Positions 1 through 8,297 of a DNA stretch of 64,000 nt are shown piece by piece (position 1 is the first letter of the stretch; every line of letters begins with the position of its first letter). The position numbers and the translations under genes were made by a program. The stretch comes from Sporosarcina sp. FSL K6-1508 (GTDB lineage: Bacteria > Bacillota > Bacilli > Bacillales_A > Planococcaceae), in the NCBI RefSeq assembly GCF_038007465.1, contig NZ_JBBOXF010000001.1, forward strand, positions 1-64,000, in the 5' to 3' direction. The notes below the pieces were generated by a model that saw only the letters and a program-made list of their open reading frames with translations, did not search any database and was not told the DNA's origin.

Positions 1-1
1 T

Positions 2-682
2 GCTACCGGCGCAACTGGAGCAACTGGAGCTGACGGACTTATTGGACCAACCGGACCGACGGGTGCTACTGGCGCTACGGGACCTACCGGAGCTGATGGA
101 CTTATTGGACCAACTGGAGCTACTGGGCCTACGGGCGCTACGGGACTTATTGGACCGACAGGCGCTACAGGTGCTGGTGCCTTTATCCCTTTTGCATCGG
201 GTACTCCAGCAGTCTTGACTACTGTCCTAGGTGGATTAGTTGGTACTACAAGTCTTATAGGATTTGGTGGGTCAGAACCAGGTGTCTCTCTAGTGGGTAA
301 TGATATCAGTACTGCGCTTCTCCCACTTGAATACTCTTTTACTGTACCTCAAGCTGGTACGATTACAGCAATGTCAGCCACATTCAAGAACACTGTGGCA
401 TTGACACTTATTGGTTCAACTATAACAATTACCGCACAAGTATTTCGCGCACCAGCAGGCAGTAATACCTTTAGCCCAACAACTGCTGTTTTAAATCTAG
501 CTCCACCATTATCGGGTGTAATCGCTATTGGTAGCCTAAGTTTTGCTTCATCTAGCACAATCTCAGTTCCTGTAGCACAAGGTGACCGCTTATTAATGGT
601 GTTCTCTGCAACTGCTGGAGGTCTTTCACTTATAAACACCGTAACAGGTGGAGCAAGTGCTGGACTAACAATCAGTTTATAA
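2..682 (+). CDS. Exosporium collagen-like protein, 3' part (BclB C-terminal domain)
   Basis: The reading frame is open from the first bases of the window, so the gene starts outside it. The visible N-terminal part (to about base 180) is a run of Gly-X-Thr/Gly-X-X triplets such as GATGATGAD and GLIGPTG, typical of collagen-like spore filaments. The last 165 residues or so form a non-collagen domain rich in small and beta-branched residues that begins near GAFIPFASGTP, which I recognise as the exosporium BclB-type C-terminal trimerisation domain. A TTG at 215 could be called as a start but lies inside this domain and would remove the collagen stalk, so it is rejected. Expected role is a hair-like surface filament of the spore exosporium. 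Triplet repeats are prone to length change between strains. Confidence 0.8.
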   Translation, partial: ATGATGATGADGLIGPTGPTGATGATGPTGADGLIGPTGATGPTGATGLIGPTGATGAGAFIPFASGTPAVLTTVLGGLVGTTSLIGFGGSEPGVSLVGNDISTALLPLEYSFTVPQAGTITAMSATFKNTVALTLIGSTITITAQVFRAPAGSNTFSPTTAVLNLAPPLSGVIAIGSLSFASSSTISVPVAQGDRLLMVFSATAGGLSLINTVTGGASAGLTISL

Positions 683-744
683 GATCAGATACAAAAAAGT
701 GCAGTTCAAAAGAGATCTCAAAAACTGCCAAAAGGCAAAAGTCA

Positions 745-780
745 CCCCTTTCATTTATTAACAAATGAAAGGGGCTTTTC
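745..780 (+). terminator. Rho-independent terminator of the collagen-like gene
   Basis: A 12-bp perfect stem (CCCCTTTCATTT and its complement) with a 6-base loop is followed by CTTTTC. It sits 60 bases after the collagen-like stop codon. Its reverse complement is flanked by a weaker T tract, so it may also stop the convergent ilv-leu transcript. Confidence 0.8.
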
Positions 781-847
781 AATTCGAATATTCAGCAATA
801 GAGATCCTAACCATGAGTCATGTTGTTTAATTTGTGCAACATCCATA

Positions 848-1858
848 TTAGAAATTCAGCACCGAGTCATTACATTTCTCAATACACTTCCCCAACTTCC
901 CCACGTCGAAATTTCCGCCTGAGACGATTACACCGACTCGCGTAGATGAAGTCGGCAGTTTCTTATTCAGAACAGCAGCAATCGCTGCACCCGCTGCTCC
1001 TTCAACCAGCATCTTCTCTCGTTCTAGCATGAATAAAATAGCCGATGAAATTTCCTGTTCTGACACTGTAATCATATCATCTACATAATTATGAATGATA
1101 TCCATGGTTACTTTTCCCGGTTCTCTGACGCAAATCCCTTCTGCAATCGTCGGTAAAAAGTGGGTCGGATTATTTTTCCTGCCATGATAAGCTGAAACGA
1201 TGGCCGGCGCATTTGCAGCTTGGACACCGATGACTTTGACAGTGGGACGAATGGTCTTCACAGCTAATGCAGTCCCAGCAAGGAGACCACCTCCGCCTGC
1301 TGGCACGATAATTGTGTCTAAGTCTGGTTGCTGTTGCAACATTTCCATCGCAACAGTTGCTTGGCCTTCGATAATTGTTATATCGTCGAATGGGTGGATA
1401 AATGTTGCACCTGTTGCTAGTTGCTCAGTTCGAGCAGCTTTATAAGCTTCATCAAAACTCTTGCCAACAAGTTTGACAGTCGCTCCGTATTTCCGGGTTG
1501 CATCCACTTTTGCAGCCGGAGTCGTTTCGGGCATGAATATCGTGACCCGAGCACCCGCTTTTCGTCCAGCTAACGCAACACCTTGTGCATGATTTCCTGC
1601 TGAGGCCGCTAGCAACCCTTTTGCACATTCTGCTGTAGTCAATTGGGAGATTTTATTAAAAGCTCCCCGAACTTTAAAAGAGCCCGTTTTCTGCAAGTTT
1701 TCGAGTTTCAGATACACTTCAGATTGTGTCCATTCATTCAGCGTCTCCGATTGTTTGCAAGGCGTTCTATGAACGATTTCGGTTAAGCGTTCAAATGCTT
1801 CGAATAAGCGCGCAGTTTCATACAAATTCCCAATTACACCATCTCCTCTTTTAGTCAA
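848..1858 (-). CDS. ilvA: Threonine dehydratase, short form without regulatory domain
   Basis: PLP-dependent threonine/serine deaminase making 2-oxobutanoate, the entry step of isoleucine synthesis. The PLP lysine lies in KTGSFKVRGA (about residue 62), the phosphate-binding glycine loop is GGGGLLAG, and SAGNHAQG is the substrate Asn loop. At 336 residues it lacks the C-terminal ACT-like regulatory domain of the roughly 420-residue IlvA of Bacillus, and so resembles the catabolic TdcB form. It is the last gene of the ilv-leu operon, 3 bases after leuD, which argues for a biosynthetic job. The start is uncertain: the TTG at 1858 is close to the leuD stop but has no clear ribosome site; an AGAGGAG lies just inside the frame and would fit an ATT codon about 8 codons in. 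Confidence 0.85.
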   Translation of the reverse strand: MTKRGDGVIGNLYETARLFEAFERLTEIVHRTPCKQSETLNEWTQSEVYLKLENLQKTGSFKVRGAFNKISQLTTAECAKGLLAASAGNHAQGVALAGRKAGARVTIFMPETTPAAKVDATRKYGATVKLVGKSFDEAYKAARTEQLATGATFIHPFDDITIIEGQATVAMEMLQQQPDLDTIIVPAGGGGLLAGTALAVKTIRPTVKVIGVQAANAPAIVSAYHGRKNNPTHFLPTIAEGICVREPGKVTMDIIHNYVDDMITVSEQEISSAILFMLEREKMLVEGAAGAAIAAVLNKKLPTSSTRVGVIVSGGNFDVGKLGKCIEKCNDSVLNF

Positions 1859-1861
1859 CGT

Positions 1862-2452
1862 TTACACTAGCTGATGTTGCTTTTCATAGTTGGTGATCTG
1901 TGATTCATATTGAAAAGTTAAGGATATTTCATCCCAACCATTCAACAACATTTCTTTATAGTACGGGTCGATGTCAAAGGAATAGGTTTTACTGTCTTGC
2001 CCCGTTACCGTCTGTTCGACCAAGTTTACTTTCACTGCGTATTGGCGTTGCTGCCCATTCGCCAATAGCTCTTCTACTTCATCCATTTTCAACTTAATAG
2101 GAAGCAAGCCGTTTTTCATACAGTTATTATAGAAGATATCCGCAAAGCTTGGCGCAATGACGACGTTGAATCCATAGTCCAAAATCGACCATGGCGCATG
2201 TTCACGCGAGGAGCCGCAACCGAAGTTTTCTTGAGCGACGAGGATTTTAGACCCTTTGTATTGTTCATCATTTAAGACAAAATCTTCAACTTCTGTTCCG
2301 TCTGCATGGTGTCGCCAATGATAAAACAAATATTTCCCGAATCCTGTACGCTCAATTCGTTTCAAGAATTCTTTGGATATAATTTGGTCAGTATCAATAT
2401 TTTTACGATCAAGCGGCGTTATAACGCTGACTACTTCATTAATTGGTTCCAT
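1862..2452 (-). CDS. leuD: 3-isopropylmalate dehydratase small subunit
   Basis: Small subunit of isopropylmalate isomerase, which with LeuC converts 2- to 3-isopropylmalate in leucine synthesis. The 196 residues match the usual length. Family landmarks are DRKNIDTDQIISKEFLK near the N-terminus and FGCGSSREHAPW, the swivelling-domain loop that contacts substrate. The start is supported by AAGGAGAG upstream. It lies 19 bases after leuC and is followed directly by ilvA. Confidence 0.96.
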   Translation of the reverse strand: MEPINEVVSVITPLDRKNIDTDQIISKEFLKRIERTGFGKYLFYHWRHHADGTEVEDFVLNDEQYKGSKILVAQENFGCGSSREHAPWSILDYGFNVVIAPSFADIFYNNCMKNGLLPIKLKMDEVEELLANGQQRQYAVKVNLVEQTVTGQDSKTYSFDIDPYYKEMLLNGWDEISLTFQYESQITNYEKQHQLV

Positions 2453-2471
2453 TTAATCACCCTCTCCTTCG

Positions 2472-3881
2472 TTATACATGCACCGCTTGTAACTCACGTA
2501 CGTCTACGAAATGACCGGCAATTGCAGAAGCTGCCGCCATGGCGGGACTTACAAGATGTGTACGCGCCCCTGCTCCTTGACGTCCTTCGAAATTCCGGTT
2601 CGATGTAGACGCGCAGCGTTCTCCGGCCGGCACAACATCATCATTCATCGCGAGACACATACTACAGCCTGATTCCCGCCACTCGAATCCGGCTTCAAGA
2701 AATATTGAATCTAGCCCTTCATCCTCCGCCTGTTTTTTAACAGTTCGTGAACCAGGGACAACAATTGCCGTAACAGAAGGATGGACTTTTTTCCCCGCAA
2801 TTACTTTTGCTGCTGAACGTAAATCACTCATTCTTGCGTTCGTACATGAACCGATGAAGACATGCTGGATATCAATAGACGTCAGCGGTACCCCTTCTTC
2901 AAGCCCCATATAAGACAGCGCCTGTTTCAAAGCGTCTTTGTCCGACTCCATTTCAAACTCTTTTGCATAGGGGACGTTCCCAGAAATACCCGAACCCATT
3001 GAAGGGTTAGTTCCCCAAGTTACAAATGGTTCGATTTCCTCTGCATTCATTTCAAGAACCGTATCATAGACTGCACCTTCGTCTGTTGCAAGGGACAGCC
3101 AATGTGCCGCCGCTTCTTCGAATGCTTCCCCTTCTGGAACGTATTTGCGACCTTTCAAGTAAGCAACAGTCGTTTCATCCGGGCTGATTAAACCGGCTTT
3201 TGCGCCTGCTTCGATGGACATATTGCAAACAGTCATCCGTTCTTCCATCGTTAAATTGCGGATTGCTTCACCGGTAAATTCAACAATATGACCGGTGCCC
3301 ATATCAATGCCGAACTTAGCAATGATGGCTAAAATGACGTCTTTCGCAGTTACACCAAATCCTAGGCTCCCATTAATACGGATTTCCATCGTTTTCGGCT
3401 TGGATTGCCACAACGTTTGTGTCGAAAGAACATGCTCCACTTCACTCGTACCAATACCGAACGCAATCGCACCGAACGCACCATGCGTGGATGTATGGCT
3501 GTCACCACAAACGATTGTCTTGCCAGGTTGCGTCAGTCCAAGTTCCGGACCGATAATATGAACAATCCCTTGATCGGGATGATCCATATTTGCAAGCGGG
3601 ATACCGAATTCATCGCAATTCGTTTGCAATGTGTTGATTTGTTTCCGTGCAATCGGATCTTTAATCGCATCTCGGTTCCGTGTCGGGACATTATGATCCA
3701 TCGTCGCAAAGCAGAGGTCGGGTCTGCGCACAGTGCGGTTCGCAAGTCGTAGCCCTTCAAATGCCTGTGGAGAAGTGACTTCATGCAATAAATGAAGATC
3801 AATATAGAGTAAATCAGGCTTCCCTTGTTCTTCGTAGACGATATGCTGATTCCATATTTTTTCAATGATATTCTTTGCCAT
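2472..3881 (-). CDS. leuC: 3-isopropylmalate dehydratase large subunit
   Basis: Aconitase-family catalytic subunit of isopropylmalate isomerase. Visible landmarks are GDSHTSTHGAFGAIAFGIGT, IGSCTNARMSDLRSAA (first cluster cysteine) and ESGCSMCLAMN (the CxxC pair), so all three ligands of the [4Fe-4S] cluster are present. The frame is open to 3914, but ATG 3881 (MAKNIIEKIWNQH) is chosen because AGGAAGG lies about 10 bases upstream and the protein then matches the family start at about 469 residues. It lies between leuB and leuD in the operon. Confidence 0.96.
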   Translation of the reverse strand: MAKNIIEKIWNQHIVYEEQGKPDLLYIDLHLLHEVTSPQAFEGLRLANRTVRRPDLCFATMDHNVPTRNRDAIKDPIARKQINTLQTNCDEFGIPLANMDHPDQGIVHIIGPELGLTQPGKTIVCGDSHTSTHGAFGAIAFGIGTSEVEHVLSTQTLWQSKPKTMEIRINGSLGFGVTAKDVILAIIAKFGIDMGTGHIVEFTGEAIRNLTMEERMTVCNMSIEAGAKAGLISPDETTVAYLKGRKYVPEGEAFEEAAAHWLSLATDEGAVYDTVLEMNAEEIEPFVTWGTNPSMGSGISGNVPYAKEFEMESDKDALKQALSYMGLEEGVPLTSIDIQHVFIGSCTNARMSDLRSAAKVIAGKKVHPSVTAIVVPGSRTVKKQAEDEGLDSIFLEAGFEWRESGCSMCLAMNDDVVPAGERCASTSNRNFEGRQGAGARTHLVSPAMAAASAIAGHFVDVRELQAVHV

Positions 3882-3991
3882 ATGCCAGCCCTTCCTCTCT
3901 CTTTTCAATTGCATCCAGTTTAAGTAAGGAAGTTAGTCTAAGAACGTCGCTTCCTTACAAAATAGAAGTGCGAGACTCCTGCTGAAACAAG

Positions 3992-5092
3992 TTAAACGTA
4001 TGAAAACATAATGCTATTCGAGACGAATTGTGTATCAAGTTCGTCAATCACTTTATCTGTCCATTCTTTTGTTGATAAAACCCGTTGACCTGACTCTACA
4101 AGATCAGCAGTGAAGAAACCGTCTTCGAATACCGTATTGACAGCTTCTTCGATTGCGGATGCTTCCGTTTCCATTTTGAATGAATACCTCAACATCATCG
4201 CTGCCGAAAGAATTGCCGCCGCAGGATTCGCCAACCCGAGTCCTGCAATTTCGGGTGCGGAACCGTGGACGGGCTCATAAAGGCCAAAACCGTCCGAGCG
4301 GATACTTGCTGAGGGAAGTACGCCTAGTGATCCTGTAATGACCGATGCTTCATCACTAAGAATGTCGCCAAACATATTTTCCGTTACAACAACATCAAAA
4401 GCTGCCGGGTTCGTAATCAGTTTCATAGCAGTAGAATCGACTAACATATGCTCCACTTCAACATCGGGATATGCTTTCTTTTTCTCTTCAACGACTTCAC
4501 GCCATAATTTACTCGATTCAAGTACATTTGCTTTATCAACAGAAGCCACTTTGCCTCTGCGCAACCGCGCAATTTCAAAAGCTTTTTCTACGATACGGCC
4601 AATCTCTTCTCTTGTGTAAACCAGTGTATCCACTGCAGCATCTGCCGTACGCCGACTCGGTTCTCCGAAGTACAAACCGCCTGTCAGTTCCCGCACAATC
4701 ATCATATCTACATCTTTCGCCACTTCTTCTTTTAGAGGAGATGCATGGAGTAAGGATGGCACAGCTTTCACAGGCCGAAGATTGGCAAACAGATCAAAAT
4801 GTTTCCGAATCGCAAGCAGACCTTTTTCCGGTCGCATTGCTGAAGGATTCTGATCCCATTTCGGTCCGCCGACTGCTCCGAGAAGTACTGCATCACTTGC
4901 TTCACAAAGTGCTATTGTTTCATGGGGAAGCGGATTTTGTTGCTTGTCGATCGCTTCGCCGCCGATAACTCCATATTCTACGTGGAACGTATGATTAAAC
5001 CGTCTTGCAATCACTTCAAGTACCTTTACGGCTGCCTCCGTTACTTCTGGACCGATTCCATCACCTGGTAATACTGCTACTCTCTTTTCCAT
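3992..5092 (-). CDS. leuB: 3-isopropylmalate dehydrogenase
   Basis: NAD-dependent oxidative decarboxylation of 3-isopropylmalate to 2-oxoisocaproate. Motifs include VLPGDGIGPEV at the N-terminus, TGGLYFGEPSRR (substrate arginines), VDKANVLESSKLW (catalytic lysine) and the metal-binding aspartates in VTENMFGDILSDEA. GSAPEIAGLGLANP is the NAD-binding loop. The frame extends to 5113, but AAGGAGGAG directly before MEKRVAVLPGDG fixes the start at 5092, giving 366 residues, the normal size. The gap to leuC is about 110 bases, the largest in the leu part of the operon. Confidence 0.96.
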   Translation of the reverse strand: MEKRVAVLPGDGIGPEVTEAAVKVLEVIARRFNHTFHVEYGVIGGEAIDKQQNPLPHETIALCEASDAVLLGAVGGPKWDQNPSAMRPEKGLLAIRKHFDLFANLRPVKAVPSLLHASPLKEEVAKDVDMMIVRELTGGLYFGEPSRRTADAAVDTLVYTREEIGRIVEKAFEIARLRRGKVASVDKANVLESSKLWREVVEEKKKAYPDVEVEHMLVDSTAMKLITNPAAFDVVVTENMFGDILSDEASVITGSLGVLPSASIRSDGFGLYEPVHGSAPEIAGLGLANPAAAILSAAMMLRYSFKMETEASAIEEAVNTVFEDGFFTADLVESGQRVLSTKEWTDKVIDELDTQFVSNSIMFSYV

Positions 5093-5138
5093 AGAACTTC
5101 TCCTCCTTATCATTATTGAAACTGTCTATTCTGTAAAT

Positions 5139-6680
5139 TCATCCGACAACCACTTTAGATTTTGATTGCTCTTTAATCAACTGTCTGTTAATCGCATTTA
5201 GATAGGCTTTTGCAGATGCTTCTAAAACATCTTGAGCTACATCTCGCCCAATAGATACTTGACCATTGATACTTAAATTGACAACAGCTTCACCGAGGGC
5301 ATCGCGTCCTTTGCCAATCGATGTCACGCGGTAATCGAGGATATGGACTTCCCCTTTAACGAGCAGTTCCAGCGTATTGAAAATCGCTTCCACCGAGCCT
5401 GAACCTGTTGCTGCTACAGTCGTCGTTTCACCATTCGGTTCAACAGCTGTAACTGTTGCAGTTGGAGTATTCGTCGTCCCATATTGAACTTGAACATTCG
5501 TTAATTCATAAACAGGTACGTCTTTATATTGAATTTGCTGATCAGTGAATAAGACAAAGAGATCATCTTCTGTAATTTCCTTTTTACGATCCGCAAGCTT
5601 CTTAAATTCTGCAAAAGCTTCATTCAATTTATCGTCACTGAGGTCAAAGCCCATTGTAATGGCACGGTCTTTGAATGCATGCCTGCCTGAGTGTTTACCA
5701 AGCGCAAGCGGTTCTGTTTTATCTCCAATTAATTCTGGAGTTATGATTTCATATGTTCCGCGATTTTTAAGGTAACCGTCCTGGTGTATACCGGACTCAT
5801 GGGCAAATGCATTTTTACCGACAATCGCTTTATTGGGCTGGATGACTACGCCTGTTAATTGGCTGACAAGCTGGCTCGTGCGTTTTATTTCTTTCAAATT
5901 AATGCCCGTTTCAAAACCGTAAAAGTCTTTCCGGATATGTAATGCAACTGCAATTTCTTCAAGCGCTGCATTTCCTGCCCGCTCTCCGATCCCATTGATT
6001 GTACCTTCAACTTGGTCTGCACCATTTTCAATCGCTGCGATTGAATTGGCAACGGCAAATCCTAAGTCATCATGACAATGTGCAGAAAGCTTTACTTTAT
6101 CGATACCTGTTACATTCTCTTTCAAGAACTTAAACAATGCACCGTATTCTTGAGGCGTTGCATAACCGACCGTGTCCGGAATATTGATGACAGTTGCGCC
6201 TGCAGCAATCACTTGATTGATGATACGGACTAGAAATTCTCTATCAGAGCGGAATGCGTCTTCCGCAGACCATTGAACAAGCGGGAAGAATTTCCGTGCA
6301 TATTTCACTGCTTCTACTGCAATATCGACGACCTGGTCCGGTGTTTTCTGAAGTTTATATTCCATATGGATAGGTGAAGTTGCCAAAAATACATGGAGAT
6401 GGGGTTGTTCAGCACCGCGAAGTGCTTCCCAAGATGTTTCGATATCGCTTTTCATTGCGCGGGCGAGACCAGTCACCGTTGAGTTTTTCACTATGTTTGC
6501 GATCCGTTGCACAGCTTCAAAATCACCCGGGGATGAAGCAGGAAATCCTGCTTCGATGATTGTTGCCCCGAATTTTTCAAGCTGCCGTGCAATCTCTAAC
6601 TTCTCTGCTGTGTTTAAATTAATGCCGGCAGACTGTTCACCGTCCCTAAGAGTCGTGTCGAATATGTCAATTTGTCGCAC
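5139..6680 (-). CDS. leuA: 2-isopropylmalate synthase
   Basis: First committed leucine enzyme, condensing acetyl-CoA with 2-oxoisovalerate. DTTLRDGEQ near the N-terminus and SAHCHDDLGFAVAN (metal histidines) mark the HMGL-like TIM barrel; GKNAFAHESGIHQDG follows in the linker, and the last 130 residues form the LeuA dimer domain for leucine feedback. The frame runs back to an ATG at 6719 inside ilvC, but homologues begin at the segment RQIDIFDTTLRDGEQ, so the GTG at 6680 is preferred. This overlaps the ilvC stop by 14 bases and suggests translational coupling. The start is the least certain part. Confidence 0.94.
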   Translation of the reverse strand: MRQIDIFDTTLRDGEQSAGINLNTAEKLEIARQLEKFGATIIEAGFPASSPGDFEAVQRIANIVKNSTVTGLARAMKSDIETSWEALRGAEQPHLHVFLATSPIHMEYKLQKTPDQVVDIAVEAVKYARKFFPLVQWSAEDAFRSDREFLVRIINQVIAAGATVINIPDTVGYATPQEYGALFKFLKENVTGIDKVKLSAHCHDDLGFAVANSIAAIENGADQVEGTINGIGERAGNAALEEIAVALHIRKDFYGFETGINLKEIKRTSQLVSQLTGVVIQPNKAIVGKNAFAHESGIHQDGYLKNRGTYEIITPELIGDKTEPLALGKHSGRHAFKDRAITMGFDLSDDKLNEAFAEFKKLADRKKEITEDDLFVLFTDQQIQYKDVPVYELTNVQVQYGTTNTPTATVTAVEPNGETTTVAATGSGSVEAIFNTLELLVKGEVHILDYRVTSIGKGRDALGEAVVNLSINGQVSIGRDVAQDVLEASAKAYLNAINRQLIKEQSKSKVVVG

Positions 6681-7701
6681 TACCCACCACTTCTTCCTCT
6701 TTGGATTTTGCACCTTCATTTACGAACGGCATCATTGCACGAAGTTTTTTACCGACTACTTCAAGTTCATGCTCAGCTTCCGATTTTTCGTATGCATTAA
6801 AGTTCGGACGACCGTTTTCGTTTTCCGCAATCCATTCTCTAGCAAATTTACCGGATTGGATATCAGTCAAGACATCTTTCATGCGTGCTTTTGTATCTGC
6901 ATCAACAATACGCGGGCCTGAAACGAAGTCACCCCACTCAGCTGTATCCGAGATTGAGTAGCGCATGCCTGCCATACCACCTTCATACATCAAATCGACG
7001 ATGAGTTTTGTTTCGTGCAATGTTTCGAAATAAGCGAGTTCCGGCTGGTATCCTGCTTCTACTAGTGTTTCAAAGCCGGCTTTGACAAGTGAAGTCAATC
7101 CGCCACAGAGTACCGCTTGTTCGCCGAATAGATCTGTTTCAGTTTCTTCTTTGAACGTCGTTTCAAGTACGCCGCCTCGTGCAGATCCGATTGCTTTCGC
7201 ATAAGCAAGTGCAACGTCTTTCGTTTGACCGGAAACATCTTGGTAAACTGCGAACAATGCTGGCACTCCAGCGCCTGCTTCGAATGTTCTGCGAACAAGA
7301 TGGCCGGGTCCTTTAGGAGCAACGAGGAATACGTCGACATCCGCAGGCGGAACAATTTGACCAAAGTGAACATTGAATCCGTGTGCGAAAACAAGTGATT
7401 TACCTGCTTTTAGCGCTGGTTCGATGTCTTCGTCATACACTTGTTTCTGTCTTTCATCCGGCAACAGGATCATGATGACATCCGCTTGTTCAGCTGCTTG
7501 GCGAACAGTAGTTACCTCTAGTCCGTCTTGTTTTGCCTGGTCAAATGACTTACCTTCACGTACACCAACTACTACATCGAATCCAGAATCATTTAAGTTT
7601 TGTGCATGTGCATGACCTTGTGATCCGTATCCGATGATTGCAACTTTCTTATTTTGTAGAAGTCCTTCGTTGATATCCTGGTTATAATACATTTTAGCCA
7701 T
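6667..7701 (-). CDS. ilvC: Ketol-acid reductoisomerase
   Basis: NADPH- and Mg-dependent isomeroreductase acting on acetolactate and acetohydroxybutyrate in Val, Leu and Ile synthesis. The Rossmann motif is GYGSQGHAHAQNL, followed by PKGPGH in the catalytic groove, DLFGEQAVLCGG (metal ligands) and TLHETKLIVDLMYEGG. At 344 residues it is the usual class I length. The ATG is preceded by AGGAGG with ideal spacing. It lies 80 bases after ilvN; that gap holds a truncated dispersed repeat. It overlaps the preferred leuA start. Confidence 0.97.
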   Translation of the reverse strand: MAKMYYNQDINEGLLQNKKVAIIGYGSQGHAHAQNLNDSGFDVVVGVREGKSFDQAKQDGLEVTTVRQAAEQADVIMILLPDERQKQVYDEDIEPALKAGKSLVFAHGFNVHFGQIVPPADVDVFLVAPKGPGHLVRRTFEAGAGVPALFAVYQDVSGQTKDVALAYAKAIGSARGGVLETTFKEETETDLFGEQAVLCGGLTSLVKAGFETLVEAGYQPELAYFETLHETKLIVDLMYEGGMAGMRYSISDTAEWGDFVSGPRIVDADTKARMKDVLTDIQSGKFAREWIAENENGRPNFNAYEKSEAEHELEVVGKKLRAMMPFVNEGAKSKEEEVVGSATN

Positions 7702-7739
7702 AATTGTTTTCCTCCTAGTAGTGGTTTTTTTGATAAAGA

Positions 7740-7784
7740 TGTCTAGACTCGGTCGCTTCTGTACAGGCGCTTGCGCTATTCTTA
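7740..7784 (-). repeat. Truncated copy of the GTCTAG/GGCGC dispersed repeat
   Basis: A short stretch with GTCTAGACTC at one end and GGCGCTTGCGCTATTCTT at the other resembles the two ends of the longer repeats at 15131, 33542 and 37063, with the middle missing. It abuts the ilvN stop codon and fills much of the ilvN-ilvC gap. Confidence 0.5.
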
Positions 7785-8297
7785 CTTTAAAATAGATAGC
7801 TGTGGTGATTGGATTTTCTGTGTTTCACGAACAAATGCCGTAGCACCCGTTCTGGTCAATTCCTTGATACCATAAGGCTTAAGCAAGTCGATGAATGCTT
7901 CAATCTTTTCTGGATTTCCAGTCACTTGATACGTGACGACATTTTTCCCTGTGTCAATGACTGTCGCCCGGAATGGTTCGATGATGCTGTTCATTTCACT
8001 TCTGACATGGGGAGGTGAAATGACTTTCACTAGCGCAAGTTCGCGCATGACAATCGCCTTATCCGTAATGTCATTGACTTTTAGGACGTCGATTTGTTTT
8101 TGCAGCTGTTTAACCAGCTGTTCAATTTTCTGTTCATCTTCCACATTGACAATGAACGTCATTTTCGACCTGCCTGGTATTTCGGAGTGACCGACTGTAA
8201 TGCTTTCAATATTGAACTGCCTTTTCATCAGCAGACCGGTCACCCGGTTAAGCACGCCGCTTTGGTTGATAACAGTTACAGTAATGACTCGCTTCAT
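7782..8297 (-). CDS. ilvN: Acetolactate synthase regulatory (small) subunit
   Basis: Regulatory subunit that activates IlvB and confers valine sensitivity (also called ilvH). The 171 residues contain an N-terminal ACT domain (VTVINQSGVLNRVTGLLMKRQFNIESI, shown here only by its conserved GVLNRVTGL and FNIESI parts) and a C-terminal ACT-like half ending VRETQKIQSPQL. Its ATG overlaps the ilvB stop as ATGA, a sign of translational coupling and equal synthesis of the two subunits. Confidence 0.95.
   Translation of the reverse strand: MKRVITVTVINQSGVLNRVTGLLMKRQFNIESITVGHSEIPGRSKMTFIVNVEDEQKIEQLVKQLQKQIDVLKVNDITDKAIVMRELALVKVISPPHVRSEMNSIIEPFRATVIDTGKNVVTYQVTGNPEKIEAFIDLLKPYGIKELTRTGATAFVRETQKIQSPQLSILK

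Noticed and set aside
2..180. Tandem repeat or CRISPR-like array at the left edge
   Set aside because: The repeats are Gly-X-X codon triplets in an open frame without spacers; they encode a collagen-like stalk.
4471..4968. 165-codon plus-strand frame inside leuB
   Set aside because: Entirely antisense to a well-conserved gene, with no ribosome site and no domain; a shadow frame.
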